DNA from: Candidatus Aalborgiella aggregata
GTDB taxonomy: Bacteria; Pseudomonadota; Gammaproteobacteria; Burkholderiales; Burkholderiaceae_C
Reading direction: 5' to 3'
Length of the DNA stretch: 64,000 nucleotides
Assembly (NCBI GenBank): GCA_016705065.1
Contig: JADIYY010000001.1
Coordinates: 1,078,454 to 1,142,453, forward strand
Part shown: in pieces, positions 35,634-45,228 of the stretch
How positions within the stretch are numbered: the stretch's first letter is position 1
Layout of the letters: every line of letters begins with the position of its first letter
Notes under the pieces: generated by a model
Database searches by the model: none
Told to the model about the DNA's origin: nothing
Seen by the model: only the letters and a program-made list of their open reading frames with translations
Position numbers and translations under genes: made by a program

Positions 35634-36605
35634 TTAAGTTGCCATTATGCGCAATGGTGCATTCACACGCTGGCGCAAAACGCGTTCAAAGTGCGTTGGG
35701 TCATGTGCTTTAAGCACACTGGCTTCGCGCGGTAAATGAAAATCCCACAAGCGCGATATCCAAAACCGCAGTGCGGCTGCACGCAACATGGCAGGTAACA
35801 GTTGCCGCTCTGCTGCATTCAATGGTCGAACTTTTTCATAGGCCGCAATGAAGTGGCGCGCATTTTGTTCATTGAATAAACCATTCACGCCCGATTGATC
35901 CGCATTCAAGCACCAGTCATTCAAGGCAACAGCCAAATCAAACAACCATTTGTCATTGCCGGCAAAGTAAAAATCAAAAAACCCAGTGAGTTTGCCAGCG
36001 TCAAACATCACATTGTCACGAAACAAATCGGCATGAACCGGACCGCAAGGCAAAGCAGCATAAGCACTGCTGGCAAAGACATGGTTTTGGTAGGCTAATT
36101 CGCTCAGCAACAACGCTTTTTGTGCAGCATCCAAGTGCGGCAGGATAACGGGAACGGTTTCATTCCACCATGGCAAGCTGCGTAAATTGGGTTGTTCGCG
36201 CGCATAGTCTTTGCCCGCTAAATGCATGCGTGCCAGCATCTCACCCACTTGTTGGCAGTGGCTGATCTGCGGTACCAGTTCACTTTTGCCTAGCAGTTTG
36301 TTGACGACACAAGCTGGTTTACCGTGCAAGCTGTGCAAGAGTGCACCGGTGGCATCCGGTGCAGGGTCTGGCACAGGTATGCCTTGCTTGGCCAAATGCT
36401 GCATGAGGTGCAAATAGTAAGGCAATTGCTCAAAACTCAAGCGCTCAAACACGGTCAAAACGTAGTCGTTTTTATCAGTCGTTACAAAATAATTCGTATT
36501 TTCAATGCCCCCTGCGCATCCTTCTAGGGACGTCACATTGCCCAAGTCCAAACGGTGTAGCAAATCTTGCGCTTCTGTGGGGGTAATTTCGGTATAAACG
36601 GCCAT
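35634..36605 (-). CDS. thrB: Homoserine kinase, aminoglycoside-phosphotransferase fold
   Basis: The 323-residue protein is the pseudomonad/betaproteobacterial ThrB type, not the GHMP kinase type. CGPVHADLFRDNVMFDAGK near residue 190 is the catalytic loop and FFDFYFAGNDKWLFDLA the metal-binding segment. It phosphorylates homoserine in threonine synthesis. The 165 bases to polA, which runs the other way, hold the two promoters; no leader peptide was seen here. Confidence 0.93.
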   Translation of the reverse strand: MAVYTEITPTEAQDLLHRLDLGNVTSLEGCAGGIENTNYFVTTDKNDYVLTVFERLSFEQLPYYLHLMQHLAKQGIPVPDPAPDATGALLHSLHGKPACVVNKLLGKSELVPQISHCQQVGEMLARMHLAGKDYAREQPNLRSLPWWNETVPVILPHLDAAQKALLLSELAYQNHVFASSAYAALPCGPVHADLFRDNVMFDAGKLTGFFDFYFAGNDKWLFDLAVALNDWCLNADQSGVNGLFNEQNARHFIAAYEKVRPLNAAERQLLPAMLRAAALRFWISRLWDFHLPREASVLKAHDPTHFERVLRQRVNAPLRIMAT

Positions 36606-36770
36606 GAGAACGGGTTACGTACGGTATATGCACGGGATATAAGTGGCTAGATTATCCCTGAGAAATACGCCCACCTATCCCAGAAGTCTAAGAATAAAAG
36701 TGTCATCAAAGTGGCGCTCGGGGATAATCAATGAAAATGCTTCATTTAGACTTATTTTAGACATGCAACA

Positions 36771-39614
36771 ATGACAAAAACTCTTCTTTTGGTTGATGGC
36801 TCCAGCTACTTGTACCGTGCTTTTCACGCCATGCCTGATTTGCGTGCCGTTGCGGGTGACCCGACGAGCCCCGCCACCGGCGCGATACGCGGCATGGTCA
36901 ACATGATGCAATCTTTACGCAAAGACCAGCCAGCCGACTACGCCGTGTGCGTGTTTGACGCCAAAGGCCCGACTTTTCGCGACGGATGGTACCCCGCCTA
37001 CAAAGCCACACGAAGCCCTATGCCAGACGACCTGCGCAGCCAAATCGAACCTGTGCACGAGGTGTGCCGCTTGATGGGCTGGCCTGTTCTGGCTGTACCT
37101 GGGGTCGAAGCCGACGACGTGATTGGCACACTGGCGGTGATGGCGGCGGCACAAGGCATCAAGGTCATCGTCTCCAGTGGCGACAAAGATCTAAGCCAAT
37201 TGGTGAATGAACACATCACCATCATCGACACCATGAATGGCAAACGCCGCGATGTGGCGGGTGTGACGGCTGAATTTGGTGTGCCGCCCAGTTTGATGGT
37301 GGACTATCAAACATTGGTGGGTGACGCGGTAGACAACGTGCCTGGCGTCGCCAAAGTCGGTCCCAAAACCGCAGCCAAGTTATTGTTGGAGTACGGCTCT
37401 TTAGATGCCCTCATGGAAAAAGCACATGAAATCAAAGGTGTGGTGGGTGAGAATTTACGCGCCGCGGTGGACTGGTTGCCACAAGGCCGCCGCTTGGTCA
37501 CCATCAAAAAAGATTGTGATTTAAGCCCTTACATCGACGGCTTGCCTGCTATGAATAATATAGCATATCAGGCAATCAATACGCCGGCTATGCTCGATTT
37601 TTATACCAAATTTGGTTTCAAAGGCTTGGTGCGGACATTGCAAAACGCCAGCGATACCACAGCTGTCAAAGCTGCACCCAAAACCCAGAACGCCGCATCG
37701 TCTGAACCAGGCTTGTTTGACGAACCCGCTGCAACACAAACGGCTGTGAGCGATCCAGCCATAGGTATTGAACTGTCCGATCAACAGCTTCCGCCCTCAT
37801 CCAAAATTTCCACCTTGGTGTACGAAACCGTGCTGACATGGGAGCAGTTTGACACATGGCTTGCCAAAGTGCTGGCAGCCGATTTGGTGGCTGTTGACAC
37901 CGAAACCACATCGCTCGACGAAATGCGCGCCGAAATTGTCGGTATTAGTTTGAGCACCCGCATTGGCACTGCCGCCTACATTCCATTGGCGCACCGCTAC
38001 CCTGATGCACCCATTCAATTGCCACGCGACGAGGTACTGGCCAAATTGAAACCTTGGTTGGAAAACCCCGCGCACAAAAAACTGGGCCAGCACATCAAAT
38101 ACGACCGCCATGTATTTGCCAACCACGGCATTGAAGTACAAGGCTATGCCCACGACACCATGCTGCAAAGCTATGTGCTGGAAGTGCACAAACCACACGG
38201 TTTGTCCAGCTTGGCGCTGCGCCACGTGGGTCGCACGGGATTGAGCTTTGAAGACTTGTGCGGCAAAGGCGCAAACCAAATTTGTTTTGACCAAGTTGAC
38301 ATTGACAAAGCCAGCGAATACGCTTGCGAAGATGCCGACCAAACACTGGACGTGCATTTGGCACTGTGGCCACAAATTGAGCAAGATGAAAAACTCAACT
38401 TCATCTACCAACTGGAAATTGACAGCAGCGAAGCCCTGTACCGCATTGAGCGCAACGGTGTGCTGATTGATGCGCCCATGCTCGCCACCCAAAGCCACGA
38501 GCTGGGACAACGTATCATTGAGCTGGAAAACGAAGCCTATGCGATTGCGGGTCAGCCATTTAATTTAAGCAGCCCCAAACAATTGGGTGAAATCTTCTTC
38601 GACAAACTGGCCATGCCCGTGGTCAAAAAAACAGCCACTGGCGCACGCAGCACCGATGAAGAAGTGCTTGAAAAATTGGCTGAAGATTTCCCCTTGCCCG
38701 CCAAAATTTTGGAGCACCGTGGCATTGCCAAGCTCAAAGGCACGTATACCGACAAGCTGGCACAGCTGGCCCTGCCGCGCACCGGTCGCGTGCACACGCA
38801 TTACGCGCAAGCCGTGGCGGTGACTGGGCGCTTGAGCAGCAACGACCCCAATTTGCAAAACATTCCCGTTAAAACCGCAGAAGGCCGGCGCGTGCGCGAA
38901 GCCTTTGTGGCAGCGCCTGGTCACGTGATAGCCAGCGCCGACTATTCGCAAATCGAGTTGCGCATCATGGCGCACATCAGTGGCGATGCATCGTTGCTCT
39001 TGGCCTTTCATGACGGCATGGACGTGCACCGCGCCACAGCAGCAGAAGTGTTTGGCGTGCAGACGCATGAAGTCAGTAGCGAGCAACGCCGTTATGCCAA
39101 GGTCATCAACTTCGGTTTGATTTACGGCATGAGTGCGTATGGCCTGGCGCGCAATTTAGGCATCGACAATACCGCGGCTAAAAATTACATCGAACGCTAT
39201 TTCGCCCGTTACCCAGGAGTGAAGCATTACATGGACAGCACCAAAATAGACGCCAAAGCCAAAGGCTATGTCGAAACAGTATTTGGCCGCCGTTTGTACC
39301 TACCCGAAATCAATTCCCCCAACGGCCCACGCCGTGCTGGTGCCGAACGTGCCGCCATCAACGCTCCCATGCAAGGCACAGCCGCTGATTTGATCAAACT
39401 CAGCATGGTGAAAGTGCAGCAAGTATTGGATGCTGAAAAGCGCGGTACCAAAATGATCATGCAAGTGCATGACGAATTGGTCTTTGAAGTACCTGAGAAT
39501 GAAATCGACTGGGTCAAGCATGAGATACCCCGTTTGATGGCAGGCGTAGCGCATCTCAAAGTGCCACTATTAGCTGAAGTAGGTGTGGGTGAGAATTGGG
39601 AAAAAGCGCACTAG
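36771..39614 (+). CDS. polA: DNA polymerase I
   Basis: The 947-residue protein has all three parts: 5' nuclease (LLLVDGSSYLYRAFHAMPDL, then GVEADDVIGTLA), a 3' exonuclease with its acidic residues intact (VAVDTETTSLDEM near residue 374), and the polymerase (ASADYSQIELRIMAHISGD near 724 and MQVHDELVFEVP near 900). Residues around 260-273 (MNNIAYQAINTPAM), in the linker between nuclease parts, are coded by a copy of the dispersed element. Confidence 0.97.
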   Translation: MTKTLLLVDGSSYLYRAFHAMPDLRAVAGDPTSPATGAIRGMVNMMQSLRKDQPADYAVCVFDAKGPTFRDGWYPAYKATRSPMPDDLRSQIEPVHEVCRLMGWPVLAVPGVEADDVIGTLAVMAAAQGIKVIVSSGDKDLSQLVNEHITIIDTMNGKRRDVAGVTAEFGVPPSLMVDYQTLVGDAVDNVPGVAKVGPKTAAKLLLEYGSLDALMEKAHEIKGVVGENLRAAVDWLPQGRRLVTIKKDCDLSPYIDGLPAMNNIAYQAINTPAMLDFYTKFGFKGLVRTLQNASDTTAVKAAPKTQNAASSEPGLFDEPAATQTAVSDPAIGIELSDQQLPPSSKISTLVYETVLTWEQFDTWLAKVLAADLVAVDTETTSLDEMRAEIVGISLSTRIGTAAYIPLAHRYPDAPIQLPRDEVLAKLKPWLENPAHKKLGQHIKYDRHVFANHGIEVQGYAHDTMLQSYVLEVHKPHGLSSLALRHVGRTGLSFEDLCGKGANQICFDQVDIDKASEYACEDADQTLDVHLALWPQIEQDEKLNFIYQLEIDSSEALYRIERNGVLIDAPMLATQSHELGQRIIELENEAYAIAGQPFNLSSPKQLGEIFFDKLAMPVVKKTATGARSTDEEVLEKLAEDFPLPAKILEHRGIAKLKGTYTDKLAQLALPRTGRVHTHYAQAVAVTGRLSSNDPNLQNIPVKTAEGRRVREAFVAAPGHVIASADYSQIELRIMAHISGDASLLLAFHDGMDVHRATAAEVFGVQTHEVSSEQRRYAKVINFGLIYGMSAYGLARNLGIDNTAAKNYIERYFARYPGVKHYMDSTKIDAKAKGYVETVFGRRLYLPEINSPNGPRRAGAERAAINAPMQGTAADLIKLSMVKVQQVLDAEKRGTKMIMQVHDELVFEVPENEIDWVKHEIPRLMAGVAHLKVPLLAEVGVGENWEKAH
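37547..37590 (-). repeat. Dispersed element, copy 3, inside polA
   Basis: Read on the minus strand it runs from AGCCGGCGTATTGATTGCCT to the TGCTATATTATTCATAGCA arm. It is antisense to polA and adds 14 to 15 residues in frame in the same reading phase as the trpF copy. Confidence 0.85.
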
Positions 39615-39641
39615 GCGCATTTCGTTTTATTGACAAACCTA

Positions 39642-40511
39642 ATGACTTACCCCATCGGCATCATCGGCGTTGGCAACATGGGTGGTGCTATGGCAGCCAA
39701 TTTGTTGTCGAAAGCTTGGCCAGTTCATATTTGCGATATTGACGACAGCAAAACCAAACCATTGGCAATCTTGGGCGCAGTCACGCACGAAACACCTACC
39801 GAGTTAGCGCCCCATGTGTCCTTGCTCATTATTTGCGTTGTAGATGGCCAGCAAACCCGCGAGGTGCTGTTTGGACAGTATGGCGCAGCTCAGCAACTAT
39901 TGCAAAACCAAACGGTCATGCTGTGTCCAACCATTGCACCTGCGGATGTTGAATTTTGTGCGAACAAGCTGTCGGAATTGGGAATAGAAACTATAGATGC
40001 CCCCATGTCAGGAGGACCCGCACGCGCACGCGCTGGCAGCATGAGCTTGATGTTGGCTTGCAAAGATGCTGTGTTTCAAAAGCACCAAGATGTCGTGGCT
40101 GTCCTGTCAAACAAAGTATTTCGCATCAGTGAACATGCAGGTGATGGTGCGAAAACCAAGCTTGTGAACAATTTGCTAGCAAGTATCAATTTGGCTGGCG
40201 CGGCCGAAGTGATGGGTTTGGCTGAAAAAATGGGTTTGGATTTAAGCACCACCTTGAATGTGATTGAACATTCCAGTGGCCAAAGTTGGATTGGCTCGGA
40301 CCGCATGCGCCGCGCCATCGCGAACGATTACGAACCACGTGCACACACCACACTGTTGGCCAAAGACAGCAAACTGGCGGTGCAATCTGCCAGCCATTTG
40401 AGTTACCCCACACCCTTGGGTCAAGTCGCCATGGCAACTTTTGCGCGTGCTGTAGATGATGGCTATGCCGATCTTGACGACGCGAGCTTATTCAAGCTGC
40501 TGCAAAAATAA
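39642..40511 (+). CDS. 3-hydroxyisobutyrate dehydrogenase-family NAD(P) oxidoreductase
   Basis: The 289-residue protein has GIIGVGNMGGAMAANLL at its start, APMSGGPARARAGSMSLML near residue 120 and GAKTKLVNNLLASINLAGAA near residue 168 with the catalytic Lys. The start is the ATG at 39642; a TTG four codons earlier has no support. The substrate is a small beta-hydroxy acid, for example tartronate semialdehyde or 3-hydroxyisobutyrate; which one cannot be told. Confidence 0.85.
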   Translation: MTYPIGIIGVGNMGGAMAANLLSKAWPVHICDIDDSKTKPLAILGAVTHETPTELAPHVSLLIICVVDGQQTREVLFGQYGAAQQLLQNQTVMLCPTIAPADVEFCANKLSELGIETIDAPMSGGPARARAGSMSLMLACKDAVFQKHQDVVAVLSNKVFRISEHAGDGAKTKLVNNLLASINLAGAAEVMGLAEKMGLDLSTTLNVIEHSSGQSWIGSDRMRRAIANDYEPRAHTTLLAKDSKLAVQSASHLSYPTPLGQVAMATFARAVDDGYADLDDASLFKLLQK

Positions 40512-40521
40512 ATGAAAAATT

Positions 40522-40571
40522 AGGCTGTAGCCGGCGTATTGATTGCCTAGTGTGCTATTAAATATATAGCG
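40522..40571 (+). repeat. Dispersed 50-bp element, copy 4 (intergenic)
   Basis: AGGCTGTAGCCGGCGTATTG, then ATTGCCTAGTGTGCTATTA, then a TATAGC arm. This is the most complete copy, with both short hairpins GGCT/AGCC and GCTAT/ATAGC. It lies between the dehydrogenase gene and accD, where it is the main feature of the 102-base gap. Confidence 0.85.
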
Positions 40572-40613
40572 CATGCACCCATGCCAGCTACTCCATCTTT
40601 ACCGCCCTTTACA

Positions 40614-41486
40614 TCAAACCACTGCGTCTGCAGATTGCTTTTGTAGCATGGCCAGCACGTTGGCAATGGTTTTACGCAGTTCACGGCGGTCACTGATGAA
40701 ATCTACGGCGCCTTTTTCAAGTAAAAATTCAGCACGTTGAAAGCCATCAGGTAACTTCACGCGCACGGTGGATTCAATCACACGGGGACCAGCAAAACCA
40801 ATCAGGGCTTTGGGTTCAGCAATCACCACATCACCCACAAAGGCAAAACCCGCGCTGACGCCGCCCATGGTGGGGTCGGTCAAGACGCTGATATAGGGCA
40901 AGCCTTTTTTCGCCAATTTGGTCAGCGACGCATTGGTTTTGGCCATTTGCATCAGACTCAGCAAACCTTCTTGCATGCGTGCGCCACCCGTGGCGGTGAA
41001 GCAGATGAAGGGAACTTTTTGTTCAATCGCTTCATGCACGCCGCGCACAAAACGCTCGCCCACCACACTGCCCATGCTACCGCCCATGAAATCAAATTCA
41101 AAACACGCCACCACCACATTGATGCTGTGCACCGAGCCACCCATGACCACCAAGGCATCGGTCTCGTTGGTGTTTTCAAGCGCTTCTTTCAAGCGATCCG
41201 GGTACTTGCGGCTGTCTTTGAACTTGAGCGCATCAACAGGCAACACTTCTTGCCCGATTTCATAGCGCCCTTCGGCATCCAAAAATGTGTCCAAACGTGC
41301 ACGTGCACCGATGCGCAAATGGTGGGTACAGCTGGGGCAAACGTTTTGATTCGCTTCTAAATCAGCTTTGTACAGCACCGCTTCGCAGCTGGGGCATTTG
41401 ATCCAAACCCCTTCAGGCACACTGCGCCTGTCTTCAGGGGCGGATTTGATGATTTTGGGTGGGAGTAATTTTTCTAACCAAGACAT
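40614..41486 (-). CDS. accD: Acetyl-CoA carboxylase carboxyltransferase beta subunit
   Basis: The 290-residue protein has an N-terminal zinc ribbon (KCPSCEAVLYKAD and VCPSCTHH) and a crotonase-like carboxyltransferase core with FTATGGARMQEGLLSLMQMA and GVSAGFAFVGDVVIAEP. It makes malonyl-CoA with AccA. It lies downstream of trpA, the usual order in betaproteobacteria. Confidence 0.97.
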   Translation of the reverse strand: MSWLEKLLPPKIIKSAPEDRRSVPEGVWIKCPSCEAVLYKADLEANQNVCPSCTHHLRIGARARLDTFLDAEGRYEIGQEVLPVDALKFKDSRKYPDRLKEALENTNETDALVVMGGSVHSINVVVACFEFDFMGGSMGSVVGERFVRGVHEAIEQKVPFICFTATGGARMQEGLLSLMQMAKTNASLTKLAKKGLPYISVLTDPTMGGVSAGFAFVGDVVIAEPKALIGFAGPRVIESTVRVKLPDGFQRAEFLLEKGAVDFISDRRELRKTIANVLAMLQKQSADAVV

Positions 41487-41516
41487 TTTTCAATTCCTTT
41501 AGCTGAGATTATGGCC

Positions 41517-42365
41517 TTAATTTTCATCCAAAGCTGCACGAATTTCGCGCAAAAAATTCTTCACACTGGGAACGACTTTTTCATAGGGCATATCCGAAAT
41601 GACTTGGATGATTTTGGTACCAATCACCACTGCATCAGCCACTTTACCCAGAGCTTTTGCGGATGCAGCATCACGGATACCAAAACCCACGCCCACCGGC
41701 GTACTGCCCATGTGTTGACGAATTTTTGGCAACATGCTCGCTACCGCATCGGTATCCAAAGTCCCTGCCCCAGTCACACCTTTGAGCGACACGTAGTACA
41801 CATAGCCACTGGCAATGCGGGCCACTTGCGCCATGCGCTGGTCGGTGGAAGTAGGCGCCAGTAAAAAGATCAAATCCATGCCATTGGCTTTAAGATCTGC
41901 TGCAAAAGCTTCGCACTCTTCTGGTGGATAGTCCACTACCAGCACACCATCCACACCTGCTGCTGCGGCATCGCGAATGAAAGCACTTTTGGCAGAGCTA
42001 CCTGCCTCAACCTCATGGCGTTGGTCATACCGCTCTATGGGGTTGGCATACCCCATCAGTACCACGGGTGTTTGTTGATCGGTTTGGCGAAATGTTTTCA
42101 CCATGGCCAAAACTTGTATCAAGCCAATGCCTAGAGCCAAAGCTTTGTCACCGGCTTTTTGAATCACTGGTCCATCTGCCGATGGATCGCTGAAAGGTAC
42201 TCCCAGTTCAATCACGTCCGCCCCGGCATCCACCATGCCGTGCATCAATTCAGGAGTGATGTTGGCAAACGGAAAGCCCGCCGTGACATACGGAATCAAT
42301 GCCGTTCGCTTATTCTCTTTGAGTTTGTCAAAGCATGCTTTGATTCGACTTATTTTGCGACTCAT
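41517..42365 (-). CDS. trpA: Tryptophan synthase alpha subunit
   Basis: The 282-residue protein has ADVIELGVPFSDPSADGPVI near residue 49 with the catalytic Glu, and GVDGVLVVDYPPEE with the catalytic Asp. The start overlaps the trpB stop by four bases, so alpha and beta are made together. Confidence 0.96.
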   Translation of the reverse strand: MSRKISRIKACFDKLKENKRTALIPYVTAGFPFANITPELMHGMVDAGADVIELGVPFSDPSADGPVIQKAGDKALALGIGLIQVLAMVKTFRQTDQQTPVVLMGYANPIERYDQRHEVEAGSSAKSAFIRDAAAAGVDGVLVVDYPPEECEAFAADLKANGMDLIFLLAPTSTDQRMAQVARIASGYVYYVSLKGVTGAGTLDTDAVASMLPKIRQHMGSTPVGVGFGIRDAASAKALGKVADAVVIGTKIIQVISDMPYEKVVPSVKNFLREIRAALDEN

Positions 42366-43645
42366 TTCACCACCTTCAAAACGTGTTCATTACCTTTGAC
42401 CGATTGACCTTGGCAACTGGGTCGGCAGAAAAAGTCCGCTTTGCTCAAGTCCGCTACCGTGCCAATGTCTTTGTCACCGCGCCCTGACAAGTTAACCAAG
42501 ATGGATTGGTCAGGACGCATGGTTTTTGCCAATTTCATCGCATAAGCAATGGCGTGACTGGACTCTAGTGCGGGAATGATGCCTTCAGTGCGGCACAGGT
42601 AGTGAAATGCATCGAGTGCCTCCTGATCGGTAATGCCCACATACTCAGCTCGTCCTATGTCTTTCAAAAACGCATGCTCTGGCCCTACGCCAGGGTAATC
42701 CAAACCGGCGCTGATGCTGTGCGTTTCAGTGATTTGCCCGTTGTCGTCTTGCAAAATATAGGTGCGGTTGCCATGCAACACACCAGCGCTGCCACGTTGC
42801 AATGAAGCCGAATGTTTACCACTGTCCAGCCCTTCACCTGCGGCCTCCACACCAATGAGTTTGGTTTTCTTGTGCTCAATGTAGGGATAAAAAATGCCCA
42901 TGGCATTGCTGCCGCCACCCACGCACGCGATGACCGCATCGGGTTGTTTGGTTTTGCAACCTGCCGCTTTCAATATCTGCGGCATTTGCACCAAACACTC
43001 TTCACCGATGACACTTTGGAAATCGCGCACCATCATGGGATAAGGATGAGGACCGGCAACTGTGCCGATGATGTAGAAGGTGTTGTCCACATTGGCCACC
43101 CAATCGCGCATGGCTTCATTCAATGCATCTTTTAAAGTGCGGCTGCCACTGGTCACCGGTACGACTGTTGCACCCAAAAGTTTCATGCGGTACACATTCG
43201 GGCTTTGGCGTTTCACGTCTTCGCTGCCCATGTACACCACACATTCCAAACCATAGCGTGCGCAAATGGTGGCTGTTGCTACGCCATGTTGCCCAGCACC
43301 TGTTTCAGCAATGATGCGTGGCTTGCCCATGCGCTTGGCCAGCATGGCTTGTCCAATGGTGTTGTTGATTTTGTGCGCGCCCGTATGGTTCAAGTCTTCC
43401 CGCTTGAGGAAAATCTGCGCCCCACCCTGCTCGCGGCTCATGCGTGCCGCATGGTAAACGGGAGAAGGACGACCTACAAAATGTGCCAGCTCTGATTTGA
43501 ATTCAGCGACAAATTCAGGGTCGTGTTGGTATTTGGCGTAAGCATCTTTGAGCTCGTTGATGGCATGGGTCAAGGTTTCGGACACAAAGCTGCCGCCATA
43601 TATGCCGAAGTGACCACTGGGATCTGGTTGTTGATAGTCTGACAT
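42362..43645 (-). CDS. trpB: Tryptophan synthase beta subunit
   Basis: The start is the ATG at 43645 (MSDYQQPDPSGHFGIYGGSF), since homology begins there; a frame extending 39 codons upstream runs into trpF and is not used. The protein is 427 residues. LNHTGAHKINNTIGQAMLAK carries the PLP lysine and CVGGGSNAMGIF the phosphate loop. Confidence 0.96.
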   Translation of the reverse strand: MSDYQQPDPSGHFGIYGGSFVSETLTHAINELKDAYAKYQHDPEFVAEFKSELAHFVGRPSPVYHAARMSREQGGAQIFLKREDLNHTGAHKINNTIGQAMLAKRMGKPRIIAETGAGQHGVATATICARYGLECVVYMGSEDVKRQSPNVYRMKLLGATVVPVTSGSRTLKDALNEAMRDWVANVDNTFYIIGTVAGPHPYPMMVRDFQSVIGEECLVQMPQILKAAGCKTKQPDAVIACVGGGSNAMGIFYPYIEHKKTKLIGVEAAGEGLDSGKHSASLQRGSAGVLHGNRTYILQDDNGQITETHSISAGLDYPGVGPEHAFLKDIGRAEYVGITDQEALDAFHYLCRTEGIIPALESSHAIAYAMKLAKTMRPDQSILVNLSGRGDKDIGTVADLSKADFFCRPSCQGQSVKGNEHVLKVVK

Positions 43646-43658
43646 GGTGAAACTAAAA

Positions 43659-44369
43659 TTAAATGGTCTGATTAAATTGCGCATCCGCCGCACGTACGGC
43701 TTGGATAAATTGGTGAATTTTGCGGGCATCCTTAACGCCCTTGATGGCATTGCCTTGAGCATCAGTGGCTTCCACGCCTGAGCTCACATCGACCGCCAGC
43801 GTTTTACAGCGCGGACGTATTTGCAAAATGCCATCGGTCACGTTGGCAGCATTGAGCCCACCACTTAAGACGAGGTGAGCGTTGACGTTTGTTGGAAGCA
43901 GTGACCAATTGAATGTTTTGCCACCACCGCCGTATCCCTCTACATGGGCATCCAGCAAAATGGCATTGGCTTGTGAATAATCGTGGGCATATTTTACTAG
44001 GTCAAACGAAGCAGCGCCATCGCCCAGCGGAATTCGTGCTGCACGAATGTAGGGTAAGCCCAATTGATTGCACTGCTCTGGTGTTTCATCACCATGAAAT
44101 TGGGCTATAGCCAGCGTATTGATTGCCTTTGCTGCTATTATATTTGTAGCATTTTCATTGACAAACAATAACACGGGCGTGACAAAAGGCGGCAAACGCT
44201 TTGACAATTCTGCGGCACGTAGAGGGCTGACGTAACGCGGACTGCCTTTGTACAGCACAAAACCAATAGCATCTGCTCCCGCTGCGACAGCCGCATCCAC
44301 ATCTTCTTCACGGGTTAATCCACAAATTTTGATGCGGGTACGTTGGGCTCTGTTCGTAGCGATAATCAT
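43659..44369 (-). CDS. trpF: Phosphoribosylanthranilate isomerase
   Basis: The 236-residue TIM-barrel enzyme has RIKICGLTREEDVDAAVAAG with the catalytic Cys, AQFHGDETPEQC, and LAVDVSSGVEATDAQG with the catalytic Asp. Between FVNEN and AQFHGDE it reads ATNIIAAKAINTLAI, and these residues are coded by a copy of the dispersed element. The length is close to normal for the family, so the element replaced or became the alpha2-beta3 region. It heads trpF-B-A-accD. Confidence 0.94.
   Translation of the reverse strand: MIIATNRAQRTRIKICGLTREEDVDAAVAAGADAIGFVLYKGSPRYVSPLRAAELSKRLPPFVTPVLLFVNENATNIIAAKAINTLAIAQFHGDETPEQCNQLGLPYIRAARIPLGDGAASFDLVKYAHDYSQANAILLDAHVEGYGGGGKTFNWSLLPTNVNAHLVLSGGLNAANVTDGILQIRPRCKTLAVDVSSGVEATDAQGNAIKGVKDARKIHQFIQAVRAADAQFNQTI
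44102..44151 (+). repeat. Dispersed 50-bp element, copy 5, inside trpF
   Basis: GGGCTATAGCCAGCGTATTG, then ATTGCCTTTGCTGCTATTAT and TTGTAGCA. GGCTATAGCC is a perfect palindrome in this copy. It is antisense to trpF and in the same reading phase as the polA copy, giving NIIAAKAINTLA there and NNIAYQAINTPA in PolA. Confidence 0.85.
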
Positions 44370-44421
44370 GGCTTTATTTTATGCCATCGCTGTCGATTAA
44401 GTTGCTGCAATCCAGCAGGTA

Positions 44422-45216
44422 TCAAGGCAACCAATCAAACGCTGCGGTTCGATCAGGAATGCCCCACTCTGGTGAATAGGTAGGACCTAAAAAATAGAGG
44501 CCATCGGGTGAAAAAGTGGGCGCTGCGGCATCTCTGTCGCGCTTGGCTAAAACATCCAATATCCATTTTGGCGACTGCCGGCCATCACCCACCATCAGCA
44601 AGCAGCCCATGATGTTGCGAATCATGTGGTGTAAAAAGGCATTGGCTTCAAACTCAAAACGCCAATAGCGCTGCTGCGGTTCACCACGGCACAAGATGTC
44701 AATGCGTTTCATGGTTTTAATGGGCGACAAGGCTTGGCAGGCGGCGGCACGAAATGAGCTGAAATCGTGCTCACCCACCAGCAGCGCCGCAGCAGATTTC
44801 ATGCGCGCTTCATCTAGTGGGCGATAGACCCAGCCAACGCGATTGGCTTCTACACTTGGGCGCACAGCAGATTCCAAAAGCACATAGGCATAACGTCGTG
44901 TGAGCGCACTGGCGCGACAATGAAACGTTGAAGGGACAATTTTGGCCCACTGCACTGCAATGTCTGTCGGCAAACTGGCATTGACACCGCGCACCCATGA
45001 GTTGGCTTCTCTATCGGTATCCGTGTCGAAATGCACAACTTGCATCAAGCCATGAACACCGGAATCTGTACGGCCAGCGCACAGGGTAGAAATTTTAGAT
45101 TGGGTGAACTTTGCGAGAGCGGCTTCGAGTTTATCTTGAATGGTCAGCCTAGAAAGTTGGCTTTGCCAACCTTCATAGGCCGTGCCGTTATAGCTGATGC
45201 CCAGAGCAATACGCAC
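44422..45216 (-). CDS. truA: tRNA pseudouridine(38-40) synthase TruA
   Basis: The 264-residue protein has STLCAGRTDSGVHGLMQVVH with the catalytic Asp near residue 51 and HFDTDTDREANSW. LHHMIRNIMGCLLMVG is the C-terminal helix. It modifies positions 38-40 of tRNA anticodon arms. It lies 12 bases after fimV. Confidence 0.96.
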   Translation of the reverse strand: MRIALGISYNGTAYEGWQSQLSRLTIQDKLEAALAKFTQSKISTLCAGRTDSGVHGLMQVVHFDTDTDREANSWVRGVNASLPTDIAVQWAKIVPSTFHCRASALTRRYAYVLLESAVRPSVEANRVGWVYRPLDEARMKSAAALLVGEHDFSSFRAAACQALSPIKTMKRIDILCRGEPQQRYWRFEFEANAFLHHMIRNIMGCLLMVGDGRQSPKWILDVLAKRDRDAAAPTFSPDGLYFLGPTYSPEWGIPDRTAAFDWLP

Positions 45217-45228
45217 AGAAAAATACGC

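Noticed and set aside
37797..38510. Long antisense frame in polA
   Set aside because: It mirrors the codon use of polA, has no start signal, and overlaps a well-supported core gene.
43646..43762. N-terminal extension of TrpB
   Set aside because: It overlaps trpF and has no homology to TrpB; the normal start is at 43645.
44370..44421. Search for a tryptophan leader peptide ahead of trpF
   Set aside because: The gap is only 52 bases and has no short frame with Trp codons.
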